Assembly (NCBI GenBank): GCA_003354055.1
Contig: PIVQ01000126.1
Location: 1-13,388 of the forward strand
Source: Desulfobacteraceae bacterium
GTDB taxonomy: Bacteria > Desulfobacterota > Desulfobacteria > Desulfobacterales > Desulfobacteraceae
DNA: 13,388 nucleotides
Reading direction: 5' to 3'
The number at the start of each line of letters is the position of its first letter. The stretch's first letter is position 1. Positions 1 to 6,741 of the stretch are shown piece after piece. A program made the translations under genes and the position numbers. The notes below the pieces were generated by a model, which was not told the DNA's origin, searched no databases, and saw only the letters and a list, made by a program, of their open reading frames with translations.

Positions 1-344
1 TCTACCTTGGCACCCATGATAGCAAGCAGTCTATACCCTAATTCTATAACAAAACCGGCAGTCTTTTCAAGATCCACCATTTGAACCGGCAGATCCACAC
101 TGTGGGAAAACTGGTTCATTCGTTTTAGCACCTGGTCTGCCCGTCTGACCTGTACACCAATTTTTTTGGAAATTTCATTAACCCGCTCCGGGGTGAATGA
201 GGCGCCTCCCATTACAGACAGATCTTCCATCAGGCCTGCACTCTCATTGATAATGGCAAGGTTGTTTTTTATTTCATGGGTGGCTGATGCCAGAATTTTA
301 CCAAAAAAATTAATTTCCGGTATCAATTGCTTTTGTGTTGCCAT
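1..344 (-). CDS. Soluble sensor histidine kinase, N-terminal part (runs off the left edge)
   Basis: The first 114 codons of a minus-strand gene are visible; the rest lies outside the window. After a short leader of about 15 residues the protein goes straight into a dimerisation and phosphoacceptor helix with an H-box reading ATHEIKNNLAII, phosphorylatable His at residue 23. The following helical stretch ends near AGFVIELGYRLLA, where the link to the ATPase domain would begin. There is no transmembrane segment, PAS or HAMP domain before the H-box, so the kinase is probably cytoplasmic and takes its input from a partner or from the missing C-terminus. The start is the ATG at 344-342, with a modest AGAG Shine-Dalgarno-like stretch, 26 bases after the stop of the upstream membrane kinase, which suggests co-transcription. 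Assignment to the histidine kinase superfamily is firm; signal and partner are unknown. Confidence 0.85.
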   Translation of the reverse strand, partial: MATQKQLIPEINFFGKILASATHEIKNNLAIINESAGLMEDLSVMGGASFTPERVNEISKKIGVQVRRADQVLKRMNQFSHSVDLPVQMVDLEKTAGFVIELGYRLLAIMGAKV

Positions 345-370
345 GTATCGTCTCTGGTTAGTTGTTAATT

Positions 371-2128
371 TTATGCGTTGGTCTCTATCGAACTTTCAAC
401 GTTGGTCTCTTCTGCGCTTGGCTGTATCAGGGGCAGGATCAGGGTAAATATGGTTCCTCTGTCCAACCGGCTTTTAACCATGATATCTCCTCCCATTTCC
501 TTTACCAGGCCATAGGTGGTGGACAACCCCAGGCCCCTTCCCCAACGGTCATTTTTTGATGAATAAAAGGGTTCAAAAATTTTGGTGATATCTTCCTCAC
601 TGATCCCGCAGCCGTTATCTGAAAAGGTGAGGGTCATGGTCTGATTCTTTTTTTTATTGATAAAAATATCAAGCCTCCCTCCGTCTTTCATTGCTGCAAA
701 GGCATTTTCAATAAGATTTAAAAAGATCTGCTGGAGGCTGCCTTTATCACATTCAACTGCCGGTATCCGGCTTCTGTTCTTTACCTTAATGGTAATGGAT
801 CTACGCTCCGCCTCCTTTTTAAGGAAGGCCAGAACCTGGCCCAGTACATCTTCAATATTCACTGTCTCAATACTGGGTTCCATGTGTCTGGCAAAGTCAA
901 GGAGTCGTCGGGTGATGGAACCGCATCGGGTTACCGCATCCAGAATATCATTTGCCAGGGGCATGAGGCGGTTGTCGGAAGCAAATTCTTCTTTCAGGCT
1001 AAATAGATCCGTGATTAATCCTGTTTTCTGATTGATAATGGCCAAAGGATTATTGATTTCATGGGCCACACCTGATGCCAGGCGGCCTATGGAGGCCAAC
1101 TTGTTGGTGTATTCGGCATGGTGAAGGGCCTGAACCCTTTTTTGATCCGCCGCATGGATACGGTTTATCAGATAGGTGGCGGTACCCATGATGGATAGAA
1201 GAATCAGAACAATGCTGACCCCAAGATAGCTCGCCAGTTTCATCCGGGGTTTTAGCCAGAGATCGGCCAGTTCTTTTTGCGGTTTCACTATAATAAATAT
1301 AAATGGCGCATCAGGGATTCTGGCATATCCGGCAATTACATGTTCTTTGGTCTCTGACAGGGTTGTGATAAATTCGTGTTTTTTCTTTAGAAGCGCCGGG
1401 TCAAGAGCATTGGCCATACCGGGTTTTCCAAAATAAAACGAAGGCGTCAGCAGGGTGCCGTTTCCGCTCAATACAAAAATATCCTGGGTTTTCCCGGATT
1501 CAATAAGGGTAATACTGTTGGTAAGGATTTCCATATCCAGAATGAAGTTTAAAATAAATCCATTGGGCGTTTCAGGCTGGTATGCCATGGATAGCATCAG
1601 GTAGGGCGTGTTGGTTTTTTCTTCAATGTGGACATCGGAAAAAAAATGTTCTTTTTTTAAGGCCCCGGCAGGAAAGATGCCTGATTCTATTGAGCCGGGT
1701 TCCAGGGCGCCGGATTCCGAGAGGATGCGGCCATCTGGTGAGGTCAGTGATATGTGGGCAATACCATTGGAATAAAGGGCAAGGTTTTTATATAAGGATG
1801 AAAGCTTGCCCGGCGTCAAAAACGCCTCAAGGGTATTTTGGCCGAGTAGTTTTTCCATGGTGGATTTTTCACGGGCAATGGAAAAAGAAAACGAGGCTGC
1901 AGCAGAGGTTATGATTTTTGACATGCTGGTATTAACTTCTTTTTCAATGATTCGCCGGGTAAGGTTAAAATCCATAAGGGTCATAACAAGCAAAGGCAAG
2001 AGGGCCATAAAAGAGGTGAATAAAACCAGCAGTTTCCATTTGCGTCTGAAATTGAAAACAGTATGGGCCTCAGGTCCGGTTATGACCTTATGATCCCAGA
2101 ATGCGGGTTTGAATTTGTTAAGCCTCAT
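371..2128 (-). CDS. Membrane-bound sensor histidine kinase with extracytoplasmic sensor domain
   Basis: A 585-residue two-component sensor kinase. A short cytoplasmic N-terminus is followed by a membrane helix (about 33-52), a roughly 240-residue extracytoplasmic region resembling a double-Cache sensor (about 55-290) and a second helix (about 299-321). The kinase core then follows: H-box GVAHEINNPLAII with His356, N-box LIENAFAAM (about 472-480), G1 box DNGCGIS, F-box FEPFYSS and G2 box GRGLGLSTTYG. All motifs needed for autophosphorylation look intact. There is no receiver domain, so phosphate must go to another protein; the obvious candidate is the receiver-bearing protein encoded just upstream, which ends 12 bases before this start. 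The AGGA Shine-Dalgarno sequence overlaps the upstream stop codon, typical of translational coupling. The ligand of the sensor domain cannot be read from sequence. Family assignment is very sure, the Cache-type fold less so. Confidence 0.93.
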   Translation of the reverse strand: MRLNKFKPAFWDHKVITGPEAHTVFNFRRKWKLLVLFTSFMALLPLLVMTLMDFNLTRRIIEKEVNTSMSKIITSAAASFSFSIAREKSTMEKLLGQNTLEAFLTPGKLSSLYKNLALYSNGIAHISLTSPDGRILSESGALEPGSIESGIFPAGALKKEHFFSDVHIEEKTNTPYLMLSMAYQPETPNGFILNFILDMEILTNSITLIESGKTQDIFVLSGNGTLLTPSFYFGKPGMANALDPALLKKKHEFITTLSETKEHVIAGYARIPDAPFIFIIVKPQKELADLWLKPRMKLASYLGVSIVLILLSIMGTATYLINRIHAADQKRVQALHHAEYTNKLASIGRLASGVAHEINNPLAIINQKTGLITDLFSLKEEFASDNRLMPLANDILDAVTRCGSITRRLLDFARHMEPSIETVNIEDVLGQVLAFLKKEAERRSITIKVKNRSRIPAVECDKGSLQQIFLNLIENAFAAMKDGGRLDIFINKKKNQTMTLTFSDNGCGISEEDITKIFEPFYSSKNDRWGRGLGLSTTYGLVKEMGGDIMVKSRLDRGTIFTLILPLIQPSAEETNVESSIETNA

Positions 2129-2140
2129 ACTTAAAGAGTC

Positions 2141-3364
2141 CTAGCAGGTGCCGGTATGATTAGATTTGACCTTTTTGTGAGCATCATTCAGGGCAGTGCT
2201 TAAAAGATTAATATCAACAGGTTTCTGCATATAGGCAAAGGCGCCCATATCCATGCAGCGTTCCCGGTCCTGTTCAGATCCATGACCGGTCAATACAATG
2301 ACTTCTATCTCAGGCCGTGTCTGCTTGACGCGTTTTAAGACCTGCATCCCGTCAATGCCGGGCATTTTCAGATCAATGATCATAACTTCCGGGTCATCGT
2401 TATTGACCAGGTCCAGTGCCGATTCTCCATCGTAGGCCACAGCAGATCCGATATCTCTCATCTGAAGGCGCTCTGAAAGGGTTTGTACAAACTCTCTCTC
2501 ATCATCCACCAATAAGACTTTAGGGGGAGGCTCACTGGCGCGTTTCTGATAGGTGGCGCTCAAAGGATCGGTCTGTTTTACCCGGGTGTGTACCGATGTC
2601 ACTCCGGCAATCTTACCGGCAATGGACTGGAGTTCTTCTTCAAGACGGCTGAGCATGAGGACTTGCTTGTTGATTGTGAGTTCAATAACGCCATTGCAGG
2701 CAGTTACCCCTACATTGTGTCCGGCATCCACCAGGGAAACTTCTGTCTGGGAGGCCAGGATAAAATCATCCATTGCAGTTTTAGATTCCTGTGTTTGCCT
2801 GACCACCGTCTTTAACAGGTTCTCTTCTATCAGGGCCAAAGCTTTGCGGGGAATAGTTTTTCCCATGGGCAGTACCATATCATACAGCGCCGGATCCCAT
2901 GGATCTGCCTGGGAAAAAAGGGTCTTGGTCCAGGCAGAGCGATCCCCGTCTTCCCGGGCCATGATTTCCAGGGCCTCTTTCTGAGAAAGGTTATCCTCTT
3001 CACGGGCAAGTGCCAGCCGGAATTCGGTTTTGGCAATCATACAGATTCGTAATACATGGGTGACGGCAGAGGGGATCAAAAGTCCGCAGAATCCAACGAC
3101 GATACTTTGATTTTCAAGCATCTGAGCAATGGCCAGCCTCAGATAGGCAATGGCCTGTTCTTTTTCATGGGTAAAGGGGTTGAACACTGAGGTTCTGGAT
3201 GAAAAAGCCCGTTTGATTTTTTTTTCTTCAATCCCTGATAAGTTTGATGCCCTGGCCGTAACCATGTCATCCGTTATTTGCCTGTACCCGGTACTTTCGA
3301 TGATATCACGAACCACGGCGGATTCATTACAATAAACGCCGTTGTATAGGGTTATAATTGACAT
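2141..3364 (-). CDS. Response regulator with cytidylate-kinase-like N-terminus, BON-like middle and receiver C-terminus
   Basis: A 407-residue protein with three modules. Residues 1-185 resemble the cytidylate-kinase-like family (Pfam Cytidylate_kin2), best seen in the stretch EDGDRSAWTKTLF...DPWDPALYDMVLP (about 138-166). The segment where active relatives carry a glycine-rich phosphate loop reads NGVYCNES here, so catalysis is doubtful and the module may only bind a nucleotide. Residues about 207-273 look like a BON domain (VSLVDAGHNVGVTACNGVIE..., ending VTSVHTRV). Residues 281-400 form a standard receiver: acidic pair D287/D288, phosphoacceptor D331 in IIDLKMPGIDG, T359 and K381. No DNA-binding output domain is present, so output is probably through protein contacts or the nucleotide-binding module. 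It lies 11 bases after tetR with AAGGAA 7 bases before the ATG, and 12 bases before the sensor kinase, its likely phosphodonor. The receiver is certain; the other domains are likely. Confidence 0.88.
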   Translation of the reverse strand: MSIITLYNGVYCNESAVVRDIIESTGYRQITDDMVTARASNLSGIEEKKIKRAFSSRTSVFNPFTHEKEQAIAYLRLAIAQMLENQSIVVGFCGLLIPSAVTHVLRICMIAKTEFRLALAREEDNLSQKEALEIMAREDGDRSAWTKTLFSQADPWDPALYDMVLPMGKTIPRKALALIEENLLKTVVRQTQESKTAMDDFILASQTEVSLVDAGHNVGVTACNGVIELTINKQVLMLSRLEEELQSIAGKIAGVTSVHTRVKQTDPLSATYQKRASEPPPKVLLVDDEREFVQTLSERLQMRDIGSAVAYDGESALDLVNNDDPEVMIIDLKMPGIDGMQVLKRVKQTRPEIEVIVLTGHGSEQDRERCMDMGAFAYMQKPVDINLLSTALNDAHKKVKSNHTGTC

Positions 3365-3375
3365 ATTGGGGTTCC

Positions 3376-3975
3376 TTAGCGTGAGCCCTGGCCGTTTTCA
3401 CTGGTTAATATATTCCGGCAGGACCGTATCAGATCCTGGTACAAAGAGGCGGCATGATATAGATTGTAGGTATTGAATCTTGCAACACCATCCACCATGG
3501 CAAATAAAATCATGGCTGTGTTCCGGGGGGATGCGGTATTGACGGACCCGTCCTTGACGCCGACAGATACAGCCTCTTCAAAAATATCCAAAAGACAATT
3601 GTGTATCGATTCAAGGTATGATCTGCAAAGGGCATTGCTTTCCGCCATCTGGTATGGGTAGTGGCGGTGAAGCAGTAAAAACTGATCTTCCATCTCACCG
3701 GCCAGGTGAAGATAAAAGGCGATTACCCCTTCCGCCATGTCAAGACCGTTGTCATACACGGCAGTTTCCTTATGGCGGGAGAAGGCGGACAGCATCGTAT
3801 CCTGGACATCCTTGAGTATATTCAGGAACAGGTCTTCCTTGTTTTTAAAATGATGGAAAATGGTACCGCCGGCAGCGCCTGTCATTTTAGACAACTCGGA
3901 CATGGAGGTTTCCTTGAACCCGTTGCGTGAGAATAACCGGGTAGCCGCAGCAAGTATTGCATTTCGTTTTGACAT
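3376..3975 (-). CDS. TetR/AcrR family transcriptional regulator
   Basis: A 199-residue one-component regulator of normal TetR length. The N-terminal helix-turn-helix covers about residues 4-50, with the family pattern ILAAATRLFSRNGF, then TSMSELSKMTGAAGGTIFHHF and KNKEDLF. The C-terminal 140 residues are helical and form the ligand and dimer domain, which cannot be matched to a specific ligand. The start is the ATG at 3975-3973, with AGGT six bases upstream. It is the first gene of the leftward unit (tetR, kinase-like/receiver protein, two histidine kinases), and a 22-base dyad lies 25-46 bases upstream of its start, so autoregulation is likely and control of the divergent ATP-grasp gene possible. 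Most TetR proteins are repressors released by a small molecule; whether this holds here is inference. Confidence 0.93.
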   Translation of the reverse strand: MSKRNAILAAATRLFSRNGFKETSMSELSKMTGAAGGTIFHHFKNKEDLFLNILKDVQDTMLSAFSRHKETAVYDNGLDMAEGVIAFYLHLAGEMEDQFLLLHRHYPYQMAESNALCRSYLESIHNCLLDIFEEAVSVGVKDGSVNTASPRNTAMILFAMVDGVARFNTYNLYHAASLYQDLIRSCRNILTSENGQGSR

Positions 3976-3999
3976 ATGTTACCTAAAATAGAAGTTCGC

Positions 4000-4021
4000 C
4001 CCAACCGAATGCTCGGTCGGG
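4000..4021. promoter_or_regulatory. Dyad operator, probable TetR-family binding site
   Basis: Half-sites CCCAACCGA (4000-4008) and TCGGTCGGG (4013-4021) are inverted repeats matching at 8 of 9 positions, separated by four bases (ATGC). The site lies in the 89-base gap between tetR and the divergent ATP-grasp gene. Its ACCGA/TCGGT core resembles sites bound by many TetR proteins. It sits just downstream of the possible tetR promoter elements, a position suited to repression. That the neighbouring TetR protein binds it is inferred from position and symmetry. Confidence 0.6.
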
Positions 4022-4027
4022 TTTTTA

Positions 4028-4056
4028 TAGGTATTGAAATCCACCCAAAAAGTCAA
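4028..4056 (-). promoter_or_regulatory. Possible promoter of the tetR unit
   Basis: Read leftward, TTGACT (4056-4051) matches the sigma70 -35 box at 5 of 6 positions. Seventeen bases on is TACCTA (4033-4028), a poor -10 box, overlapping a slightly better TATAAA at 4029-4024 whose spacing of 21 is too long. The dyad operator begins a few bases downstream, so bound regulator would block initiation. The -10 assignment is weak. Confidence 0.3.
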
Positions 4057-4064
4057 GGCCAAAC

Positions 4065-5300
4065 ATGACAGAGACACTGCCGGAAAAAGCACGGTTGCTG
4101 GAAAAACTTCGAAAAAACGGGTTCAAAGTGCCTGATTTTATCTTTGTGACAGCGGAGCAGTTTAGAGCCGAGGATTTCAAAGATCTGGAACTGTTTTTGG
4201 ATACCCACAGGGAAAGCTATAAGGTGATTGCCAGGAGCGCCCATCCTCTGGAATCCGCATATAAAGGCGGAACTTTTGACTCTTTAGATACCTATGCAGA
4301 CATCGGCGGGATAAAGTATGCCAGAAACCGGATCATAAAAATTGCAAGGACATCCAAGAGGCTTTCCCTAAAGCGGCAGCAGGTTTTCAACCATGCCCCG
4401 CAAATTGATATGGATGAGATGGGTGTTATTGTCATGCCCTTTGTGACGGGCTCCAGTGTCATGGCCAAGGTGATCGGGGATGAGTGGGAATTCGGATATT
4501 GCAGAAATCGGTCCCACAAGGTCCAGAGTGAGCCGCATATCACCAAAGTTCCCCATGACAGACGGTTGCTGAAGTTGTCGAAGAAGATCCAGGAGGCGCT
4601 GGGGTTCAGATGCGAGATCGAGTATATCGTATCCACGGAGGGTGAGATCCACGTGGTCCAGGCCAAGGATATTTCCAGCATAGAGACCCTTGAGGAAAAG
4701 GAAAGCGAACGGTCTATTAAACTGGACGGTATCCGGCGTATCCGCATGCGCAGAAGTTACAGAGAGCGCCCCGTATATGTGATGAATAACAAGGCATTTT
4801 ATATCAATATTATAAGCCAGTGTGAAGAGCTTGTTCACAATGGTAAAACGACCGGGGCTGAGATCAGCCACATAATTTTAAGTATAGAGGCCTATGAAAA
4901 AGAACTGGAAGCCTTTGCGCTGAGGCATCAACGGTTTGCTGTCCTCGGCTATTCCATCCAGGATACAAGTGAGCTCTACCAGATTGCTGCTCACTATCTG
5001 GATGAAACCCCTGAACTTCAAAAAGAGTTGTCAAAGGCACTGCATAACAATTTATATAAGATTGATATCTTTCTGGGGGAGGCAGATACACTGATTGCCA
5101 AACACAAATTCAGGATCAATTTGTGCAGTCATGACGCCTATGGGATTGATACGGTCAGAAATCCCCTCTGGTCGGTTTATTGGAAGGTGGAACGCCATGA
5201 TAAGATGGTTAAGGCGTTTAACGAACTTGGATTTACGACGGGTGATACCATCGGTATTGATATCGATATTGATGGGCGTCCTGTTATTTTCAGGTTATGA
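4065..5300 (+). CDS. Stand-alone ATP-grasp protein related to the PEP synthase/PPDK nucleotide-binding domain
   Basis: A 411-residue soluble protein. The first 200 residues resemble the PEP/pyruvate-binding N-terminal domain of PEP synthase and pyruvate phosphate dikinase. IARSAHPLESAYKGGTFDS (about 55-73) corresponds to the family's RSS...ED...G.F.S segment, VIVMPFVTGSSVMAKV (about 121-136) to the conserved strand with SGV, and EIEYIVSTEGEIHVVQAKDIS (starting at 184) to the E-hydrophobic-Y...QARPI signature, with QAKD replacing QARP. The swivelling phospho-histidine domain (TGG..SH) and the PEP-binding barrel are missing, so this is not a complete PEP synthase. Residues 200-411 match no family I recognise. 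It may phosphorylate or adenylylate an unknown substrate, or be a regulatory relic. It diverges from tetR, is preceded by only a weak AAGG ribosome site, and is followed 97 bases later by the NhaR-like gene. Fold likely, function unknown. Confidence 0.75.
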   Translation: MTETLPEKARLLEKLRKNGFKVPDFIFVTAEQFRAEDFKDLELFLDTHRESYKVIARSAHPLESAYKGGTFDSLDTYADIGGIKYARNRIIKIARTSKRLSLKRQQVFNHAPQIDMDEMGVIVMPFVTGSSVMAKVIGDEWEFGYCRNRSHKVQSEPHITKVPHDRRLLKLSKKIQEALGFRCEIEYIVSTEGEIHVVQAKDISSIETLEEKESERSIKLDGIRRIRMRRSYRERPVYVMNNKAFYINIISQCEELVHNGKTTGAEISHIILSIEAYEKELEAFALRHQRFAVLGYSIQDTSELYQIAAHYLDETPELQKELSKALHNNLYKIDIFLGEADTLIAKHKFRINLCSHDAYGIDTVRNPLWSVYWKVERHDKMVKAFNELGFTTGDTIGIDIDIDGRPVIFRL

Positions 5301-5397
5301 TGCGCTTCCCTTCGATACATGGGGGGATGATATAGTGCGTAAAACGAAACTCAAGGTTTATGCATAATTCTTTAAAGAGGATAGGGGTGCCGCTGTA

Positions 5398-6303
5398 ATG
5401 GAGTCATTGAATTATCATCATCTGTTTTTTTTCTGGGTTGTTATGAATACGGGCAGTATCAGGGCTGCAAGCAGCCGTCTTGAGTTGGCTCAATCCACTA
5501 TCAGTGCCCAGCTGGGCTCCCTTGAAAAAACCCTTGGCGGTAAACTCTTTAACCGTGTGGGCCGAAATCTTGAACCTACTGAGATGGGGCACATGGTATT
5601 CAGCTATGCTGATAAGATTTTTACCATTGGCCAGGAGATGATGAATTCCATCCACAGTCTTGCCACAGAATCCCCATTGTCACTGAGAGTAGGGATTGTG
5701 GATGTTATGCCAAAGCTTCTGACAAGAAAATTCCTTGTTCCGGCTATGGAACTGGCTGATAATATTCATCTGGTCTGCCAGGAAGGCAAGATGGAAAACC
5801 TCTTGTCCGAACTGGCGATTCATAATCTTGATGTCGTGCTGACGGACGTGCCGGTCCGCCCGGGGTTAAGTGTTAAAGCCTATAGCCACCTGCTGCTTGA
5901 ATGCGGCGTCAGCTTTTTTTGTAAAAAAGAAAAGGCAGGGGATCTTGGGAAGGGGTTTCCCTATTCTCTGGACAAGGTGCCCATCTTGCTCCCCATGAAT
6001 AATACTGCATTGCGGGGGCGGCTGGACAGATGGTTTGACAGGTTGAATATTATGCCCCATATCATCGGGGAGTTTGATGATTCCGCTCTTCTGAAAGTCT
6101 TTGGCCAGGCCGGAGATGGCGTCTTTGCAGCTCCTCAGGTCATTGAACGGGAGATCCAGAGGCAGTATCAGGTTGAAGTCATCGGCCGATCAAATGACGT
6201 TCTGGAAAGATTCTATGCCATCTCTGTTGAACGTATCATAAAACACCCTGCCATCGTCGCCATATCCGAAGCCACTCGTAAAAAAACCTTTTTTTCTGAA
6301 TAA
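5398..6303 (+). CDS. nhaR: LysR-type transcriptional regulator, NhaR-like
   Basis: A 301-residue regulator with the LysR plan: an N-terminal winged helix-turn-helix (about 5-63) and a C-terminal substrate-binding-like sensor domain (about 90-295). It follows Escherichia coli NhaR closely from memory: LNYHHLFFFW at the start, GKLFNRVGRNLEPTEMG in the wing region, YADKIFTIGQEMM in the linker helix, ECGVSFFC and GEFDDSALLKVFG in the sensor domain, and ERIIKHPA near the end. NhaR activates Na+/H+ antiporter and envelope genes in response to sodium. No nhaA lies nearby in this window; instead the downstream neighbours are a beta-helix protein and the Hyf-like membrane complex, whose MrpA/NuoL-type subunits are antiporter relatives. 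An AGGGG sequence ten bases upstream supports the ATG at 5398. A single TTCGATA half-site at 5311-5317 could serve autoregulation. Orthology to NhaR is probable; sodium sensing is inferred. Confidence 0.88.
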   Translation: MESLNYHHLFFFWVVMNTGSIRAASSRLELAQSTISAQLGSLEKTLGGKLFNRVGRNLEPTEMGHMVFSYADKIFTIGQEMMNSIHSLATESPLSLRVGIVDVMPKLLTRKFLVPAMELADNIHLVCQEGKMENLLSELAIHNLDVVLTDVPVRPGLSVKAYSHLLLECGVSFFCKKEKAGDLGKGFPYSLDKVPILLPMNNTALRGRLDRWFDRLNIMPHIIGEFDDSALLKVFGQAGDGVFAAPQVIEREIQRQYQVEVIGRSNDVLERFYAISVERIIKHPAIVAISEATRKKTFFSE

Positions 6304-6453
6304 ATTTAGTACCTGCCGTTCTTCCGATTAAAATTTTCTGAGCCACTCCTGCCTTATTTTTCAGGGTCTCTTCACATTCTTCGACTATTTCTATGTTAAA
6401 TTGTATAAAAACACTTCTTATTGATCGCTTAAAACGAATTGTTTGTTTTGACT

Positions 6454-6470
6454 ATTCGTCTTGACCGAAT
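6454..6470. promoter_or_regulatory. LysR-type dyad ATTCG-N7-CGAAT, copy 1
   Basis: Perfect 5-base inverted repeat ATTCG/CGAAT around seven bases, giving the T-N11-A spacing typical of LysR boxes. It overlaps the -35 element of the promoter candidate at 6461. It shares half-sites and total length with the dyad at 6632-6648. Binding by the adjacent NhaR-like protein is inferred. Confidence 0.45.
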
Positions 6471-6489
6471 TATTGATTTGGAGTATGGT
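6461..6489 (+). promoter_or_regulatory. Possible sigma70 promoter upstream of the beta-helix gene
   Basis: TTGACC (6461-6466) and TATGGT (6484-6489) are separated by exactly 17 bases and match consensus at 5 and 4 of 6 positions. A second, overlapping pair, TTGACT (6448-6453) and TATTGA (6471-6476), also has 17-base spacing. Either would give a leader of about 245-260 bases before the gene at 6742. Confidence 0.4.
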
Positions 6490-6631
6490 GCCTTGGAATT
6501 TGAAAAAATAGAAGCCGTAGTAGGTGTGCTAAATAACCATAAAAAGCCGTTTTGACTGAAATGGATAAAGAGAAAACGTTAAAAAGGATATCAGCAGGAT
6601 TTGGATTTGCATAAGATGAAAACACGTAATG

Positions 6632-6648
6632 ATTCGATATTATCGAAT
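6632..6648. promoter_or_regulatory. Perfect 17-base palindrome ATTCGATATTATCGAAT, LysR-type dyad copy 2
   Basis: Eight bases pair perfectly around one central T. The outer ATTCG/CGAAT half-sites and the 17-base length are the same as in the dyad at 6454-6470, with centres 178 bases apart, close to 17 helical turns. Its centre lies about 100 bases before the beta-helix gene and about 50 bases before a weak -10-like TATTTA (6688-6693), a place where LysR activators usually bind. Confidence 0.55.
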
Positions 6649-6741
6649 TTAAGCTGTTCAAGATCTGTTCCTGTTGTATCCTCCGGCTATTTAAGACGCC
6701 ACACCTTTGAAAATATGAATCAAATACGGAAAATTTTATAA

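Larger units (their letters stand above)
6304..6741. other. AT-rich regulatory gap between the NhaR-like gene and the beta-helix gene
   Basis: No convincing gene is present. The stretch contains two 17-base dyads with the same 5-7-5 layout (6454-6470 and 6632-6648) and a sigma70-like promoter (6461-6489). A 41-codon frame (6616-6741) ends in a TAA directly before the downstream ATG, but its peptide matches nothing known to me. No obvious intrinsic terminator follows the NhaR-like gene, so read-through from it remains possible. Confidence 0.6.

Noticed and set aside
4292..4871. Two overlapping minus-strand frames of 151 and 167 codons opposite the ATP-grasp gene
   Set aside because: Their peptides have no recognisable motifs, and the plus-strand protein has family signatures across the same bases.
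5095..5367. 90-codon plus-strand frame overlapping the end of the ATP-grasp gene
   Set aside because: It lies mostly inside the larger gene in another frame and its peptide shows no family features.
6280..6295. A7-CC-T7 run near the end of the NhaR-like gene as a terminator
   Set aside because: The arms are pure A and T with a two-base loop, so the hairpin would be unstable; the run encodes the RKKTFF end of the protein.
6470..6661. 63-codon minus-strand frame in the nhaR to beta-helix gap
   Set aside because: No domain, AT-rich low-complexity codons, and it overlaps the promoter and dyad signals of the gap.
6616..6741. 41-codon frame ending in a TAA immediately before the beta-helix ATG
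   Set aside because: It is too short, lacks a clear ribosome site and contains the palindrome at 6632-6648. The peptide is unfamiliar, so a leader peptide is possible but unsupported.
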